Below are positions 26,498 through 33,989 of a stretch of DNA of 34,443 bases, piece after piece. The notes under the pieces are model-generated. The model saw only the letters and a program-made list of their open reading frames with translations, ran no database searches and was not told the DNA's origin. The translations under genes and the position numbers were made by a program. Positions within the stretch are counted from its first letter, which is position 1; every line of letters starts with the position of its first letter. This DNA comes from Verrucomicrobiota bacterium (GTDB lineage: Bacteria > Verrucomicrobiota > Verrucomicrobiia > Limisphaerales > Fontisphaeraceae), in contig JBAXGN010000072.1 of assembly GCA_037139415.1 (NCBI GenBank), forward strand, positions 1-34,443, given 5' to 3'.

Positions 26498-26620
26498 AGG
26501 TTTTACAAAATATAGTGTGGCATAACCATCGTCACCTGGGCCCGCCATAAACGACGGTACAACTGAAGGCGAAAACCAGTGCGCTCATGAACGTTTTATT
26601 TTGCCCTAAACCTGGCCGCT

Positions 26621-28156
26621 TTAAGCCGTCCGTCCTTGCGCAAACGTTTCTGCCATGGCCACGGCCTTGAGCATGGCTTTGGATTTGTTCACCGTTTCCG
26701 TGAACTCCGCCTCGGGGGTGGAATCGTTCACCCAGCCGCCGCCGGCCTGCACGTACGCCCGCCCGTCTTTCAGCAGGGCGGTGCGGATGGTGATGCAGCA
26801 ATCCAGATTGCCGTTGAACGAGAAATATCCCACGCACCCGCCATAGGGACCGCGCGCGGTCTGTTCCAACTGGGAGATGATTTGCATCGCGCGAATTTTT
26901 GGCGCGCCGCTCAGGGTGCCGGCGGGGAACGTGGCGCGCATGAGGTCGTAGGGCGTGCGATCAGCGGAGAGTTGTCCCTCCACCTGCGAAACGATGTGCA
27001 TGACGTGGCTGTACCGCTCGATAATCATCAGGTCCCGCACTCGCACGGAACCGTATTCGCAGACGCGGCCCAGGTCGTTGCGGGCCAGGTCCACCAGCAT
27101 CACGTGCTCGGCGCGTTCCTTGGGATCGGCCAGCAGTTCTTTCTCCAGTGCCTGGTCCAGTTCCTCCGTTTTTCCCCGCGCGCGGGTGCCGGCGATGGGC
27201 CGGATTTCCACGCGGCGGTCTTCGCAGCGGACGTGAATTTCCGGCGAAGCGCCCACGAGGGAAAAGCCGTTCAGTTCCAGGAGGAACATGTACGGCGAGG
27301 GATTGATGGTGCGCGCGGCGCGATACACTTCCATGGGCGACGCCTGAATGGTGGCCGTGAACCGTTGCGAACCAACCACCTGGATGATATCTCCTGCCGT
27401 GATGAATTTTTTCGCCTGGACGACGTTGTCCATGAAGCGTTCACGGGTGAGATTGGATTCCACCGGCAAGTCCGGCGCTTCTCCGGTCACGGTCACATGC
27501 CGGTATTCCACCGGCTGTTCTAGCAGCGATACCAGGCGCTCGATTTCCGAGACCGCTTCCTCGTATGCCTCGGCGGGCGAACTGTGCTCGTTCACAAACG
27601 CGTTGACTAGGATCGTGATGGTTTGCGCCACGCGGTCAAAGACCAGCAATTCGTCGGCGATGAGGAAATACATTACCGGCGTGCCCAAATCGTCCTGCGG
27701 CGGACGCGGCACAACCGGTTCGATGTCGTGAATGAATTCGTAACCAATATACCCAATGGCGCCGCCGGTGAAACGTGGCAGTCCGGGCACGGTGACCGCC
27801 TGATAGCGCTGCAACACCCGTTCCACCACTTCAAGCCCGTCCCGCACGGTACGGTCCGTTGGCGGACCGCCGGCACCGGTGACGATAAACTGTTCCGCAA
27901 CCTTGCCATTTTCGAGCACCTCGACGCGGTTATCCGTTTGGCGGATGACCGCGCGCGGGTTGCAGCCCACGAACGAATAGCGCCCCAGGTGTTCGCCGCC
28001 TTCCACGGACTCGAACAAAAACGATTCGCCCTGGCCGCGAATTTTGCAGTAGGCCGAAAGCGGGGTTTCAAAATCCGCCAGCAGGCGGCGGGTGACCGGC
28101 ACCAGGTTGCCTTGGCGGGCCAGCGCCAGAAATTCATCAAGGTTTGGATGATACAT
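26621..28156 (-). CDS. trpE: Anthranilate synthase component I
   Basis: A 511-aa chorismate-using enzyme that, with glutamine amidotransferase TrpG, makes anthranilate, the first step of tryptophan synthesis. Clear motifs: an N-terminal domain with FLFESVEGGEHLGRYSF (the tryptophan feedback region in known enzymes), then RPIAGTRARGKT, HVMLVDLARNDLGRV, GTLSGAPKIRAMQII and GPYGGCVGYFSFNGNLD. These are the chorismate-binding core residues. Length is normal. trpG is not in this window, so subunit pairing relies on genes elsewhere. The start at 28156 gives MYHPNLDEFLALARQG. I do not see a leader peptide or attenuator upstream. Confidence 0.97.
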   Translation of the reverse strand: MYHPNLDEFLALARQGNLVPVTRRLLADFETPLSAYCKIRGQGESFLFESVEGGEHLGRYSFVGCNPRAVIRQTDNRVEVLENGKVAEQFIVTGAGGPPTDRTVRDGLEVVERVLQRYQAVTVPGLPRFTGGAIGYIGYEFIHDIEPVVPRPPQDDLGTPVMYFLIADELLVFDRVAQTITILVNAFVNEHSSPAEAYEEAVSEIERLVSLLEQPVEYRHVTVTGEAPDLPVESNLTRERFMDNVVQAKKFITAGDIIQVVGSQRFTATIQASPMEVYRAARTINPSPYMFLLELNGFSLVGASPEIHVRCEDRRVEIRPIAGTRARGKTEELDQALEKELLADPKERAEHVMLVDLARNDLGRVCEYGSVRVRDLMIIERYSHVMHIVSQVEGQLSADRTPYDLMRATFPAGTLSGAPKIRAMQIISQLEQTARGPYGGCVGYFSFNGNLDCCITIRTALLKDGRAYVQAGGGWVNDSTPEAEFTETVNKSKAMLKAVAMAETFAQGRTA

Positions 28157-28230
28157 ACATGGGAGGACAGAACGTCTCTGGTTCTGCGTTATCTACAACT
28201 CTATTTTGTATTTCGGTCACGTTGCGCCAA

Positions 28231-28794
28231 TTATTGTTCTGGACCGTCCGGGTCCGTCATGGCGTAGGTTTTAGCCGATTGCCGCCGGATGCGCCACAAG
28301 GAAAGCAGGGAATAAAACAGCACAGCAAAAGCGTACCCCACCAAGCCCACACCAATGCCAAAGGGGATCAAGTCCAGATCACAGAAAAACATCAGGCAGG
28401 CCCCAACGCCACCGACCAAAAAGGTCTGCCCGGCCAGGCAGCCCAGGTACAAGCCCAGGGGAACCCGCTCCAGATGTTCGATCATGCGGCTGCTGTACCG
28501 TAATTCCCCCAAGTACCGCATCAGCCAAGCCGATTGGAAGTTGCGGGCGGCCACCAGCAGACTGGTGGTGGTGATGATGACTGCCGCCAGCGGCCAGCGC
28601 GCAAACCCGCCGCACAGCGCCACATTCAGCAATAGCCCCCATTTCCAGCCCAGCTTGCGGGCGATGGGATTGGCCTCCAACACCAGGTTGGGCGTTGCCA
28701 CCCAAGTGCTCAGGAAATCCATCCCGCGCCCAAACGTCAGCGCCGCCAGAAAAATAAAATAGGCTTCGCTGCCCAAAGGGATGGTTTCTTCCAT
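28231..28794 (-). CDS. Predicted inner-membrane protein
   Basis: A 187-aa protein with four to five hydrophobic helices: about 9-30, 48-60, 64-80, 121-142 and 145-165 (for example YFIFLAALTFGRG, LLVAARNF and VGACLMFFCDLDLIPFGIG). LSTWVATPNLVLEANPIARKLGWKWG recalls the DUF5658-type family, but I am not sure. The ATG at 28794 has GAGG (28804-28807) nine bases upstream, which decides the start over TTG 28830. It lies between hisI and trpE on the same strand, with 74 bp to the trpE ATG and 81 bp from hisI, so it may be part of a loose operon. Confidence 0.68.
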   Translation of the reverse strand: MEETIPLGSEAYFIFLAALTFGRGMDFLSTWVATPNLVLEANPIARKLGWKWGLLLNVALCGGFARWPLAAVIITTTSLLVAARNFQSAWLMRYLGELRYSSRMIEHLERVPLGLYLGCLAGQTFLVGGVGACLMFFCDLDLIPFGIGVGLVGYAFAVLFYSLLSLWRIRRQSAKTYAMTDPDGPEQ

Positions 28795-28803
28795 GATGAT
28801 ATG

Positions 28804-28807
28804 CCTC
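28804..28807 (-). promoter_or_regulatory. Ribosome site deciding the start of the membrane protein
   Basis: GAGG on the minus strand, 9 bases before the ATG at 28794. It supports this ATG rather than the TTG at 28830. Confidence 0.5.
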
Positions 28808-28875
28808 GCGGTTGGCCGCCCGCCGCTCAACCCAAAATCGTGCCAAACGAACGGATCGTTACGCGCCGAATCGGG

Positions 28876-29265
28876 TTATTTCTTGCCGTAAATCTCTTCC
28901 GGTTTCTGGAGCTGGGGCTCGGTGACCTTGAAGGTCTCGCCCTGGTCCTCGATGCTGCGGAAGAAACAGGAATGGTACCCTTCATGGCAGGCCGCTCCAG
29001 TCTGTTCCACCTGAATCAGCAGCGTATCCCCATCGCAATCAAACGCCACATTTTTCACCACCTGCACATGTCCGCTGGATTCGCCCTTCATCCAGTATTT
29101 CTGGCGGGACCGGCTCCAAAAATGCGTTTTGCCGGTGGCGATGGTGGATTCCAGCGAAGCGCGGTTCATCCACGCCATCATCAGGACGCGTCCGGTGGAC
29201 TGCTCCTGGATGATGGCCGGGATCAGTCCGTTTGAATCAAACTTCAATTTGTCATAAAAGCTCAT
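28876..29265 (-). CDS. hisI: Phosphoribosyl-AMP cyclohydrolase
   Basis: A 129-aa enzyme of histidine synthesis that opens the adenine ring of phosphoribosyl-AMP. Conserved features: [49 protein letters not shown] with metal-binding Asp residues, and [14 protein letters not shown] with the zinc-binding cysteines. It is the standalone HisI form without the HisE domain, normal in length. No other his gene lies in the window. Start fixed by the family; no Shine-Dalgarno. Confidence 0.96.
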   Translation of the reverse strand: MSFYDKLKFDSNGLIPAIIQEQSTGRVLMMAWMNRASLESTIATGKTHFWSRSRQKYWMKGESSGHVQVVKNVAFDCDGDTLLIQVEQTGAACHEGYHSCFFRSIEDQGETFKVTEPQLQKPEEIYGKK

Positions 29266-29338
29266 GCGGGACGCAAACTACCGCATTTTTGCGGAAATGC
29301 CAGCCTGGTTTTTTGGGATTATTGTGATCCCGGACGGT

Positions 29339-30880
29339 TCAGGTTGCCTCAATTGGGTCGATCACAACCTTGCGGCGGCACAGTCCCCAACCCAGGGCCA
29401 GCCACGCCGCCACGGAACAGGCCATGACGAAATGGCGGTCCCAGGGGATTCGGCCCGCCTCCGGCAAATGCATGTTCGACGCCAGGATGAACAGTTCGGA
29501 GCCCATCGGCGTTTGTGCCAGCGTGCTGCCATCCGGGCGCACGCATTGAGAAATCCCGGAACTGGCCAACCGGAAAATCGGCAGGCGATATTCGGCGGCC
29601 CGCAGGCGGGTAATTCGGGCATTGAGCTGGTGCGCTTTCTCGCCCCACTCCAGAGAATCCATGGCCGCCACAATAAAGCCCTGCGTGCCTTGTGCCACAA
29701 AAGCGTCGCCCACCCGTGTGTAACTCAGATCGTAGCAGATGGGAAAGGCCAGGCGTCCCCACGGGCTGGCCCAAACCTTTTTCTCCCGCGCCGGTAGCCC
29801 GTCTTTAAAGAACTGAATCGGCACACTCTTGACTTGGCGGAACACCACCTCGCCGTCCGGCCCCACGACATACACGCTGTTTTCAAAATCTTCCCCGACC
29901 GGTTCTTTGCCGCCCGCAATCACGTAACGTTGCGAAGCCTTGGCCCACGCCCGGACGGCGGGGGGAATGGGGCCGCAGAACGAATACTCACTCAGGACCA
30001 ACACTTGCAATTCCGGGTGAGCCTTCAACGTGTGGCGCAGGATTGCCAGGTTTTCATCTTCCATCGCACTCTCGGTTTGTATCCCGCCAATTTTGAAGGC
30101 ATTGGTGGCGCTGATGGGGATCGAGGCTTTGTGGCTACGAGTGTGGTTGTTGGCACCTTCCGGGGTTATCGCGGTTGGCGGATGCACGGCTGCCTTCTCG
30201 GTGGTATAGTCGCATTTCCGGGCTGTCCCCACACCCGATAATTCCATACCGATCGCCAGCACCAGTGCGGCGGCGGTGGTACGGTAGCGGCTGGGTAATT
30301 CGCCAAGTGTCGCACCGGCCAGCATGATAACTCCGCCCACTCCATAGCTGCCCAGGCTCATGGTCCAACTCAGGCATTCACGCTCCGCCAAAGTGCCGCC
30401 GAGCGTCAGCCAGGTGAAGCGCAGGTAATTTAACTCACTGCGGAAATACTCCCAACCGATCCACAACACCGGGGCAGCGATTAGCCCGACTACCGGTCCC
30501 CATCGGACGCGCACCCGGTGAAGGGTGATGGTGAACAGGCCAATGTAGACCGCCAAAATGCTCCACAAAGCCATGGCTCCCGGGCCAAAAATATTCCAGA
30601 AAAACTGGAGCTGGCCCGCGTAGCCAAGGAAGCCCACCGCCAGTCCGCCATAAAAGGCGCGGCGCGAACTGCTTTCCTTGGCGATTTCATACAATATCCA
30701 GGCATAAATCAGGATCAGCGCTTCCCAGCCCCAGTCATTATTGGCCGCATTAAAAGCCAGTGCGGCAGCGCAAATCTTCAATAATAACCAGCCCGGATGC
30801 GTGGCTTGATGCGAAGTTTGGAAGTGGTTTCCCCCGGTTTGGGACGGGTCCTCTTTTGGAATTGGCACCGCGTTTTTCAT
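29339..30880 (-). CDS. lnt: Apolipoprotein N-acyltransferase
   Basis: A 513-aa inner-membrane enzyme that adds the third acyl chain to the N-terminal Cys of lipoproteins. The N-terminal part (about 30-215) has six or so hydrophobic helices. The C-terminal part is a nitrilase-type domain with triad E298 (VLSEYSFCGP), K351 (FRQVKSVPIQFF) and C382 (FPICYDLSY). A final helix (HFVMACSVAAWLALGWGL) lies at about 480-502. A polar insertion (about 223-263) separates the two parts. In E. coli the triad is E267, K335, C387, so spacing fits. Its presence suits an organism with an outer membrane. Confidence 0.93.
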   Translation of the reverse strand: MKNAVPIPKEDPSQTGGNHFQTSHQATHPGWLLLKICAAALAFNAANNDWGWEALILIYAWILYEIAKESSSRRAFYGGLAVGFLGYAGQLQFFWNIFGPGAMALWSILAVYIGLFTITLHRVRVRWGPVVGLIAAPVLWIGWEYFRSELNYLRFTWLTLGGTLAERECLSWTMSLGSYGVGGVIMLAGATLGELPSRYRTTAAALVLAIGMELSGVGTARKCDYTTEKAAVHPPTAITPEGANNHTRSHKASIPISATNAFKIGGIQTESAMEDENLAILRHTLKAHPELQVLVLSEYSFCGPIPPAVRAWAKASQRYVIAGGKEPVGEDFENSVYVVGPDGEVVFRQVKSVPIQFFKDGLPAREKKVWASPWGRLAFPICYDLSYTRVGDAFVAQGTQGFIVAAMDSLEWGEKAHQLNARITRLRAAEYRLPIFRLASSGISQCVRPDGSTLAQTPMGSELFILASNMHLPEAGRIPWDRHFVMACSVAAWLALGWGLCRRKVVIDPIEAT

Positions 30881-31184
30881 GCAACAACTTACAGAAGCAT
30901 AACGCGTGCCACAAGTTAAGAGGAAAAATCCGAATACCGAACCCCGAAATACCGAAAAGAAAACTGAAGGATGGACCTCAAAATTCAGGCAGCAACATGG
31001 CAGGTAATCCAGTCCCCATTTTTAACCTGCCATGATGGCTGCCATCTGTTCGGGTTTTTCCGCGTCTCCCTGCGTGAAATTCACGCCTCCACCGCTAGAA
31101 TTGACGCGAACCGTTTCTCATCCTCTTCGGCGCGGACTATATACTGATTACCGATGGCGCGGTCCGTTCCGCGCGGTATCCCCG
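30881..31184. other. 304-bp spacer with inverted repeat and CCGAAT-type repeats
   Basis: No gene seen. Bases 30930-30958 hold a degenerate array of CCGAA-type units (CCGAATACCGAACCCCGAAA), related to the heptamers at 7344 and 33425. CATGGCAGGT (30996-31005) is exactly inverted as ACCTGCCATG (31025-31034), a 10-bp stem with a 19-base loop. This could form an RNA hairpin or be a protein site. Confidence 0.6.
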
Positions 31185-31568
31185 CTATTTGGCTGGCTGG
31201 ATCAACTCAATTTCATAACCCTCGGGCGCATCCACAAAGGCGATCCCGCCCCCGTCGGGCTTCAGGTGTGGCCCATCGGAGTATTTCAGATTGAATTTCT
31301 CCAAGTGTTTGGCGAAGGCCGTCAAGTCCTTCACCGCGAACGCCAGGTGGGTCAAATCCGGCTGCACCTGTACCGGGCCGCTGGCGGGGAAGTGGCAAAT
31401 CTCGATCAGCTCCTCGCTGCCGGGTGCTTTCAAGAAAACCAGTTCCGAACCGCGGAGCGACTTGTGGCGTTTGACTTCCGCCAAACCCAGCACGTCGACG
31501 TAAAAACGAATCGTTGCATCCAGGTTGTTTACCCGGTATCGCGTATGCAGTAATTGGCCAACTCTCAT
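31185..31568 (-). CDS. VOC-family protein (glyoxalase I-like)
   Basis: A 127-aa single-module vicinal-oxygen-chelate protein. MRVGQLLHTRYRVNNLDATIRFYVDVLGL carries metal ligand His8; ELIEICHF supplies a Glu, DLTHLAFAV a second His, and EGYEIELIQPAK the final Glu, so all four glyoxalase I-type ligands are visible. It could isomerise methylglyoxal-thiol adducts, but thiol type and substrate are unknown. ATG 31568 is chosen over an in-frame TTG at 31577. It is alone, divergent from the DksA-like gene. Confidence 0.88.
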   Translation of the reverse strand: MRVGQLLHTRYRVNNLDATIRFYVDVLGLAEVKRHKSLRGSELVFLKAPGSEELIEICHFPASGPVQVQPDLTHLAFAVKDLTAFAKHLEKFNLKYSDGPHLKPDGGGIAFVDAPEGYEIELIQPAK

Positions 31569-31785
31569 GGGTGACAACCATAACCGGAATTAGCCCCTTC
31601 GCCAAATCATTTTGGCGGCAGAATTCATGGGCTTGGACGGGAGTTCCCCACCCCAATCTGCGGGTGGCGGACTGGCTGCACCACGATGGCCAATCGAACA
31701 GGTAAAATTTTTATGAAAATTTTTGTGGCATATTCCCTTTTGTTTGGTACATTCGCGCACTCTTTAGGGTATCGGTTGGCAGCTA

Positions 31786-31798
31786 GCGGGATTCCCGC
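31786..31798. repeat. Small GCGGG-CCCGC hairpin in the leader of the DksA-like gene
   Basis: GCGGG (31786-31790) and CCCGC (31794-31798) around ATT. Lies 38 bases before the GTG start, in the leader. Short, so of uncertain meaning. Confidence 0.3.
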
Positions 31799-31836
31799 AG
31801 GCACAACGGAAACCATGAATTTTGTATTGATTAACT

Positions 31837-32442
31837 GTGATTACGAAGAAAAAAGTTGTCGTGAAGAAAGTCGTCGCCCCGGCCAAACCGCCGGAGGGGA
31901 AGGCTAAGCAACGCACGGTTGCCACCTCCTCCGCCATCTTGGGCCGCTCCGTTGGCCATACTAAAATTGGCAGCGCGGAAGACATCAAGCCGGAATGGCA
32001 GAAGTATCAGGTCATTTTGCTGGATTTGCGTGACCGGCTCATGCATCAGATGGACGGCTTGGCCAAGGATTCGGCGGAAGAGATGCAAAGTTACAGCTTG
32101 CACATGGCCGACTCCGGGACGGATAATTTTGACCGTGATTTCGCGTTGAGCCTGCTATCTGCGGATCAGGATGCGATTTACGAAATTGAGGAAGCCCTCA
32201 AGCGTATTGAAAAAGACACCTATGGCACCTGCGAGTTGACTGGGAAAGCCATTCCCAAGGCCCGCTTGGATGCCATCCCTTGGACTCGTTTTACCGTGGA
32301 AGCCCAGGCGCAGTTGGAGCGCGATGGCGCCCTGCGGCAGCGTCGCTTGGGTACGTTGGGCACCGTGGATAATTCAGGGGCGACGGATGTCGAAGATGGC
32401 GACTCTGACGAAGACGAAAAGCCCGTCAAGGAAAAGGAATAA
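31837..32442 (+). CDS. DksA/TraR-like regulator lacking the zinc cysteines
   Basis: A 201-aa protein. Basic N-terminus (KKKVVVKKVV), a coiled-coil domain about 55-125, then the globular domain YGTCELTGKAIPKARLDAIPW, and an acidic tail (DVEDGDSDEDEK). DksA binds the RNA polymerase secondary channel and works with (p)ppGpp. In E. coli DksA the zinc is held by C114, C117, C135 and C138; here the same-spaced positions are C132, T135, T153 and A156, so only one Cys remains and no zinc can be held by four Cys. Zinc-free DksA2-type paralogues are known in Pseudomonas. Start is GTG 31837; no clear ribosome site. The rpmG ATG begins 3 bases after its stop codon. Confidence 0.85.
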   Translation: MITKKKVVVKKVVAPAKPPEGKAKQRTVATSSAILGRSVGHTKIGSAEDIKPEWQKYQVILLDLRDRLMHQMDGLAKDSAEEMQSYSLHMADSGTDNFDRDFALSLLSADQDAIYEIEEALKRIEKDTYGTCELTGKAIPKARLDAIPWTRFTVEAQAQLERDGALRQRRLGTLGTVDNSGATDVEDGDSDEDEKPVKEKE

Positions 32443-32445
32443 TTT

Positions 32446-32613
32446 ATGCCGAGAGAAACAGTCATTATTGAATGTACGGAAGCGCGCAAAGAGGGCAAGG
32501 CGCCCTCGCGCTACACCACCACCAGGAACAAAAAGCTCAAGACGGAGAAGCTGGAGATCAAGAAGTACAATCCGAATCTGCGCCGTCGTACGCTGCACAA
32601 AGAAATCAAGTAA
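32446..32613 (+). CDS. rpmG: 50S ribosomal protein L33
   Basis: A 55-aa basic protein, [18 protein letters not shown], with the family stretch [25 protein letters not shown] and RRTLHKEIK at the end. It has one Cys (C10), not the CxxC pairs of zinc-binding L33, so it is the cysteine-poor form. It is shorter than 60 codons. A strong ribosome site, AAGGAAAAGGA, lies in the end of the DksA-like gene (about 32429-32439). Three bases separate it from the upstream stop, and 8 bases from rpsR. Confidence 0.95.
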   Translation: MPRETVIIECTEARKEGKAPSRYTTTRNKKLKTEKLEIKKYNPNLRRRTLHKEIK

Positions 32614-32621
32614 ACGCTTAT

Positions 32622-32882
32622 ATGCCACGCAAAACGCATACGGAGAAGAAGGGGGAACGTAATTCCCGTTCGGCACGCAACGAGACGCGCACCCCCCGCC
32701 CAAAGCCCAAGATTGACTTCACGTTGGACGCCTTGGAGTTCAAGAACGTCAACTTGCTCAAACAATTTGTCACCGATCAGGGACGCATCCTGCCGCGCAA
32801 ATACACCGGTTTGCCCGCCCATTACCAGCGGCAGATGAACCGGGCCATCAAACGCGCCCGGCAGGCGTTGCTCATGAAATAG
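32622..32882 (+). CDS. rpsR: 30S ribosomal protein S18
   Basis: An 86-aa protein. An N-terminal basic extension (about 1-30, MPRKTHTEKKGERNSRSARNE) precedes the S18 core with LEFKNVNLLKQFVTDQGRILPRKYTGL and HYQRQMNRAIKRARQALLMK, the diagnostic C-terminus that contacts 16S rRNA. It contains no cysteine, so it is the form without zinc ligands. No Shine-Dalgarno precedes the ATG, which suggests translational coupling to rpmG. The terminator at 32930-32963 follows. Confidence 0.95.
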   Translation: MPRKTHTEKKGERNSRSARNETRTPRPKPKIDFTLDALEFKNVNLLKQFVTDQGRILPRKYTGLPAHYQRQMNRAIKRARQALLMK

Positions 32883-32929
32883 ACGGTTGTCCGTTGTTGT
32901 TCTGGATTTTAGCGCCGCGTTTGCGGCGC

Positions 32930-32963
32930 AAAAAAAGCCACGCGATGTCGCGTGGCTTTTTTT
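32930..32963. terminator. Bidirectional terminator, rpsR and the small basic protein
   Basis: An 8-bp stem GCCACGCG/CGCGTGGC (32937-32944, 32949-32956) with ATGT loop, flanked by seven A before and seven T after. It works as an intrinsic terminator in both directions: 48 bases past the rpsR stop and 13 bases past the stop of the convergent 53-aa gene. Confidence 0.93.
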
Positions 32964-32976
32964 AGGGATTCATGGG

Positions 32977-33138
32977 TCAAGCTTCTTCGCCGGTCCATTC
33001 TCCCAAATGGATGTATTCTTTGATTTTTCGCCGCTCATAACGGCTCTTTTGTGCTTTTTTTGGGCGGTTATCCGCTTTGCGGAAGGGGTGTTTTGGATTA
33101 CGAAGTGCCTCCACGATTACATCAAACGTTTTTGTCAT
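32977..33138 (-). CDS. Small basic protein of unknown function
   Basis: A 53-aa protein, MTKTFDVIVEALRNPKHPF then RKADNRPKKAQKSRYERRKIKE and EYIHLGEWTGEEA. Nearly a third of its residues are Lys or Arg, so it may bind nucleic acid or the ribosome. The ATG at 33138 has an excellent ribosome site, AAGGAAAG (complement of 33143-33150), one of the best in the window, which is why I prefer it to a longer frame up to 33216. It ends at the strong bidirectional terminator shared with rpsR. No family recognised; it is not the Chlamydia/Verrucomicrobia rRNA-associated small basic protein that I know. Confidence 0.72.
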   Translation of the reverse strand: MTKTFDVIVEALRNPKHPFRKADNRPKKAQKSRYERRKIKEYIHLGEWTGEEA

Positions 33139-33142
33139 GAGA

Positions 33143-33150
33143 CTTTCCTT
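33143..33150 (-). promoter_or_regulatory. Strong ribosome site deciding the start of the 53-aa protein
   Basis: Minus strand AAGGAAAG, 4 bases before the ATG at 33138. It argues against the longer open frame beginning at 33216. Confidence 0.6.
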
Positions 33151-33316
33151 TCTTTCGTGCGCCGCATGACGCCATGATACAGGGACACTACCACCTTGGG
33201 ATTTTCCTCGAAGCAACCTGTCAATTTAACGTTCATGACGGCCATCCATGATTGGACTGTGACACCATACACCACGTTCAATGGTTACTCAAATTTTTTC
33301 TACGCTTTTTTACATC

Positions 33317-33403
33317 CCCGTGCTTTCATCCGTGCCATCCGAGTAATCCGTGGTAAAAAAACGGGAAATTAACCACCGATAAACACCGATGGACACAGAT
33401 AAG
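33317..33403. repeat. Intergenic ATCCGTG / CACCGAT repeat
   Basis: Units CCGTG...ATCCGTGCCATCCGAGTAATCCGTGG (33317-33353 approx.) are followed by AACCACCGATAAACACCGATGGACACAG (33371-33398). It resembles the 'CCACGGATTACACGG'-type intergenic repeats common in some environmental genomes; this is a recollection, not a search. Confidence 0.6.
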
Positions 33404-33424
33404 ACCATACACCGGTCCGGTATT

Positions 33425-33474
33425 CCGCAATCCGCAATCCGCATTCCGAATTCGAGGGTTCCGAAATCCGCAAT
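33425..33474. repeat. Heptamer array (CCGCAAT-type, seven units)
   Basis: CCGCAAT at 33425 and 33432, CCGCATT 33439, CCGAATT 33446, then an irregular 8-base unit CGAGGGTT (33453-33460), CCGAAAT 33461 and CCGCAAT 33468. It is the same family as 15122-15149, with more decay. Confidence 0.88.
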
Positions 33475-33621
33475 GATAGCCCAACCAGTAGGCGTGGCCA
33501 CCTTCCTTGGCGCGACCGTTGGGGTTTTGCTCGGCGGCGGTTTGGGCTGCTTCGGCATCCTCATCCAGTTCGCCTTACAATGGCGGCGACGGGAACCTGC
33601 GGACTAGCCAGGCGCTCCGGC

Positions 33622-33737
33622 CAATCCTGAAAGGATTGCGGCATCGAAGCCCAACGGTTGAATCGGTCAGGGGTAAAAGGGCCGATTCTACCTTGGGTTT
33701 ACCGTCCACCGTGACTGGGCAACCCTGAAAGTGGTTG
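33622..33737. repeat. Pair of REP-like hairpins
   Basis: CAATCCT-GAA-AGGATTG (33622-33638) is a perfect 7-bp hairpin. A second, imperfect copy CAACCCTGAAAGTGGTTG (33720-33737) is 98 bases further on. Both are followed by CG. The shared CTGAAAG core and spacing suggest one repeated element. Confidence 0.65.
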
Positions 33738-33758
33738 CGTCAAGGGCACCGGGTATAT

Positions 33759-33989
33759 TCACGCAGCCTTGACGACAAGATGGTCGCTTCCATTCGCGGC
33801 GTAAAGCAACGCCGCTTTGATATCCTCCGCCTCAAGATCGGGAAAATCCTGGAGAATTTCCGCCGGCGTGGCGCTGTCGGCCAGCATTTCAAGAATATCC
33901 TTCACGCGGATGCGCAACCCACGAATACACGGACGCCCGCCACATTTCCCCGGTTCCACAGTTATGCGGTCCATTAAACTCATGGCCAT
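33759..33989 (-). CDS. DUF433 domain protein
   Basis: A 76-aa protein: MAMSLMDRITVEPGKCGGRPCIRGLRIRVKDIL followed by LEMLADSATPAEILQDFPDLEAEDIKAAL. These match DUF433, a small winged-helix-like family, often an antitoxin-like partner of PIN-domain or DUF5615 toxins. No such partner is visible on either side in this window, so it is a solitary copy or the partner has been lost. ATG 33989, 33983 and 33974 are all in frame; the first is used, with weak GGGG upstream. Neighbouring repeats suggest a mobile context. Confidence 0.88.
   Translation of the reverse strand: MAMSLMDRITVEPGKCGGRPCIRGLRIRVKDILEMLADSATPAEILQDFPDLEAEDIKAALLYAANGSDHLVVKAA

Larger units (their letters stand above)
33139..33758. 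other. 620-bp repeat island, no confident gene
   Basis: Between the small basic gene and the DUF433 gene lie, in order: ATCCGTG-type direct repeats with opposite CCACCGAT units (about 33317-33403), the CCGCAAT heptamer array (33425-33474), a possible 44-aa hydrophobic frame (33473-33607, MIAQPVGVATFLGATVGVLL) whose ATG lies in the last heptamer, and two REP-like hairpins (33622-33737). Open frames in both strands here are repeat-derived. Confidence 0.6.

Noticed and set aside
26636-27523. 295-codon plus frame opposite trpE
   Set aside because: trpE is fully supported by its chorismate-binding motifs.
33310-33564. 84-codon minus frame, and 72-codon plus frame 33389-33607
   Set aside because: Both are largely translated repeat sequence; the 44-aa tail of the plus frame has a hydrophobic helix but no other support.
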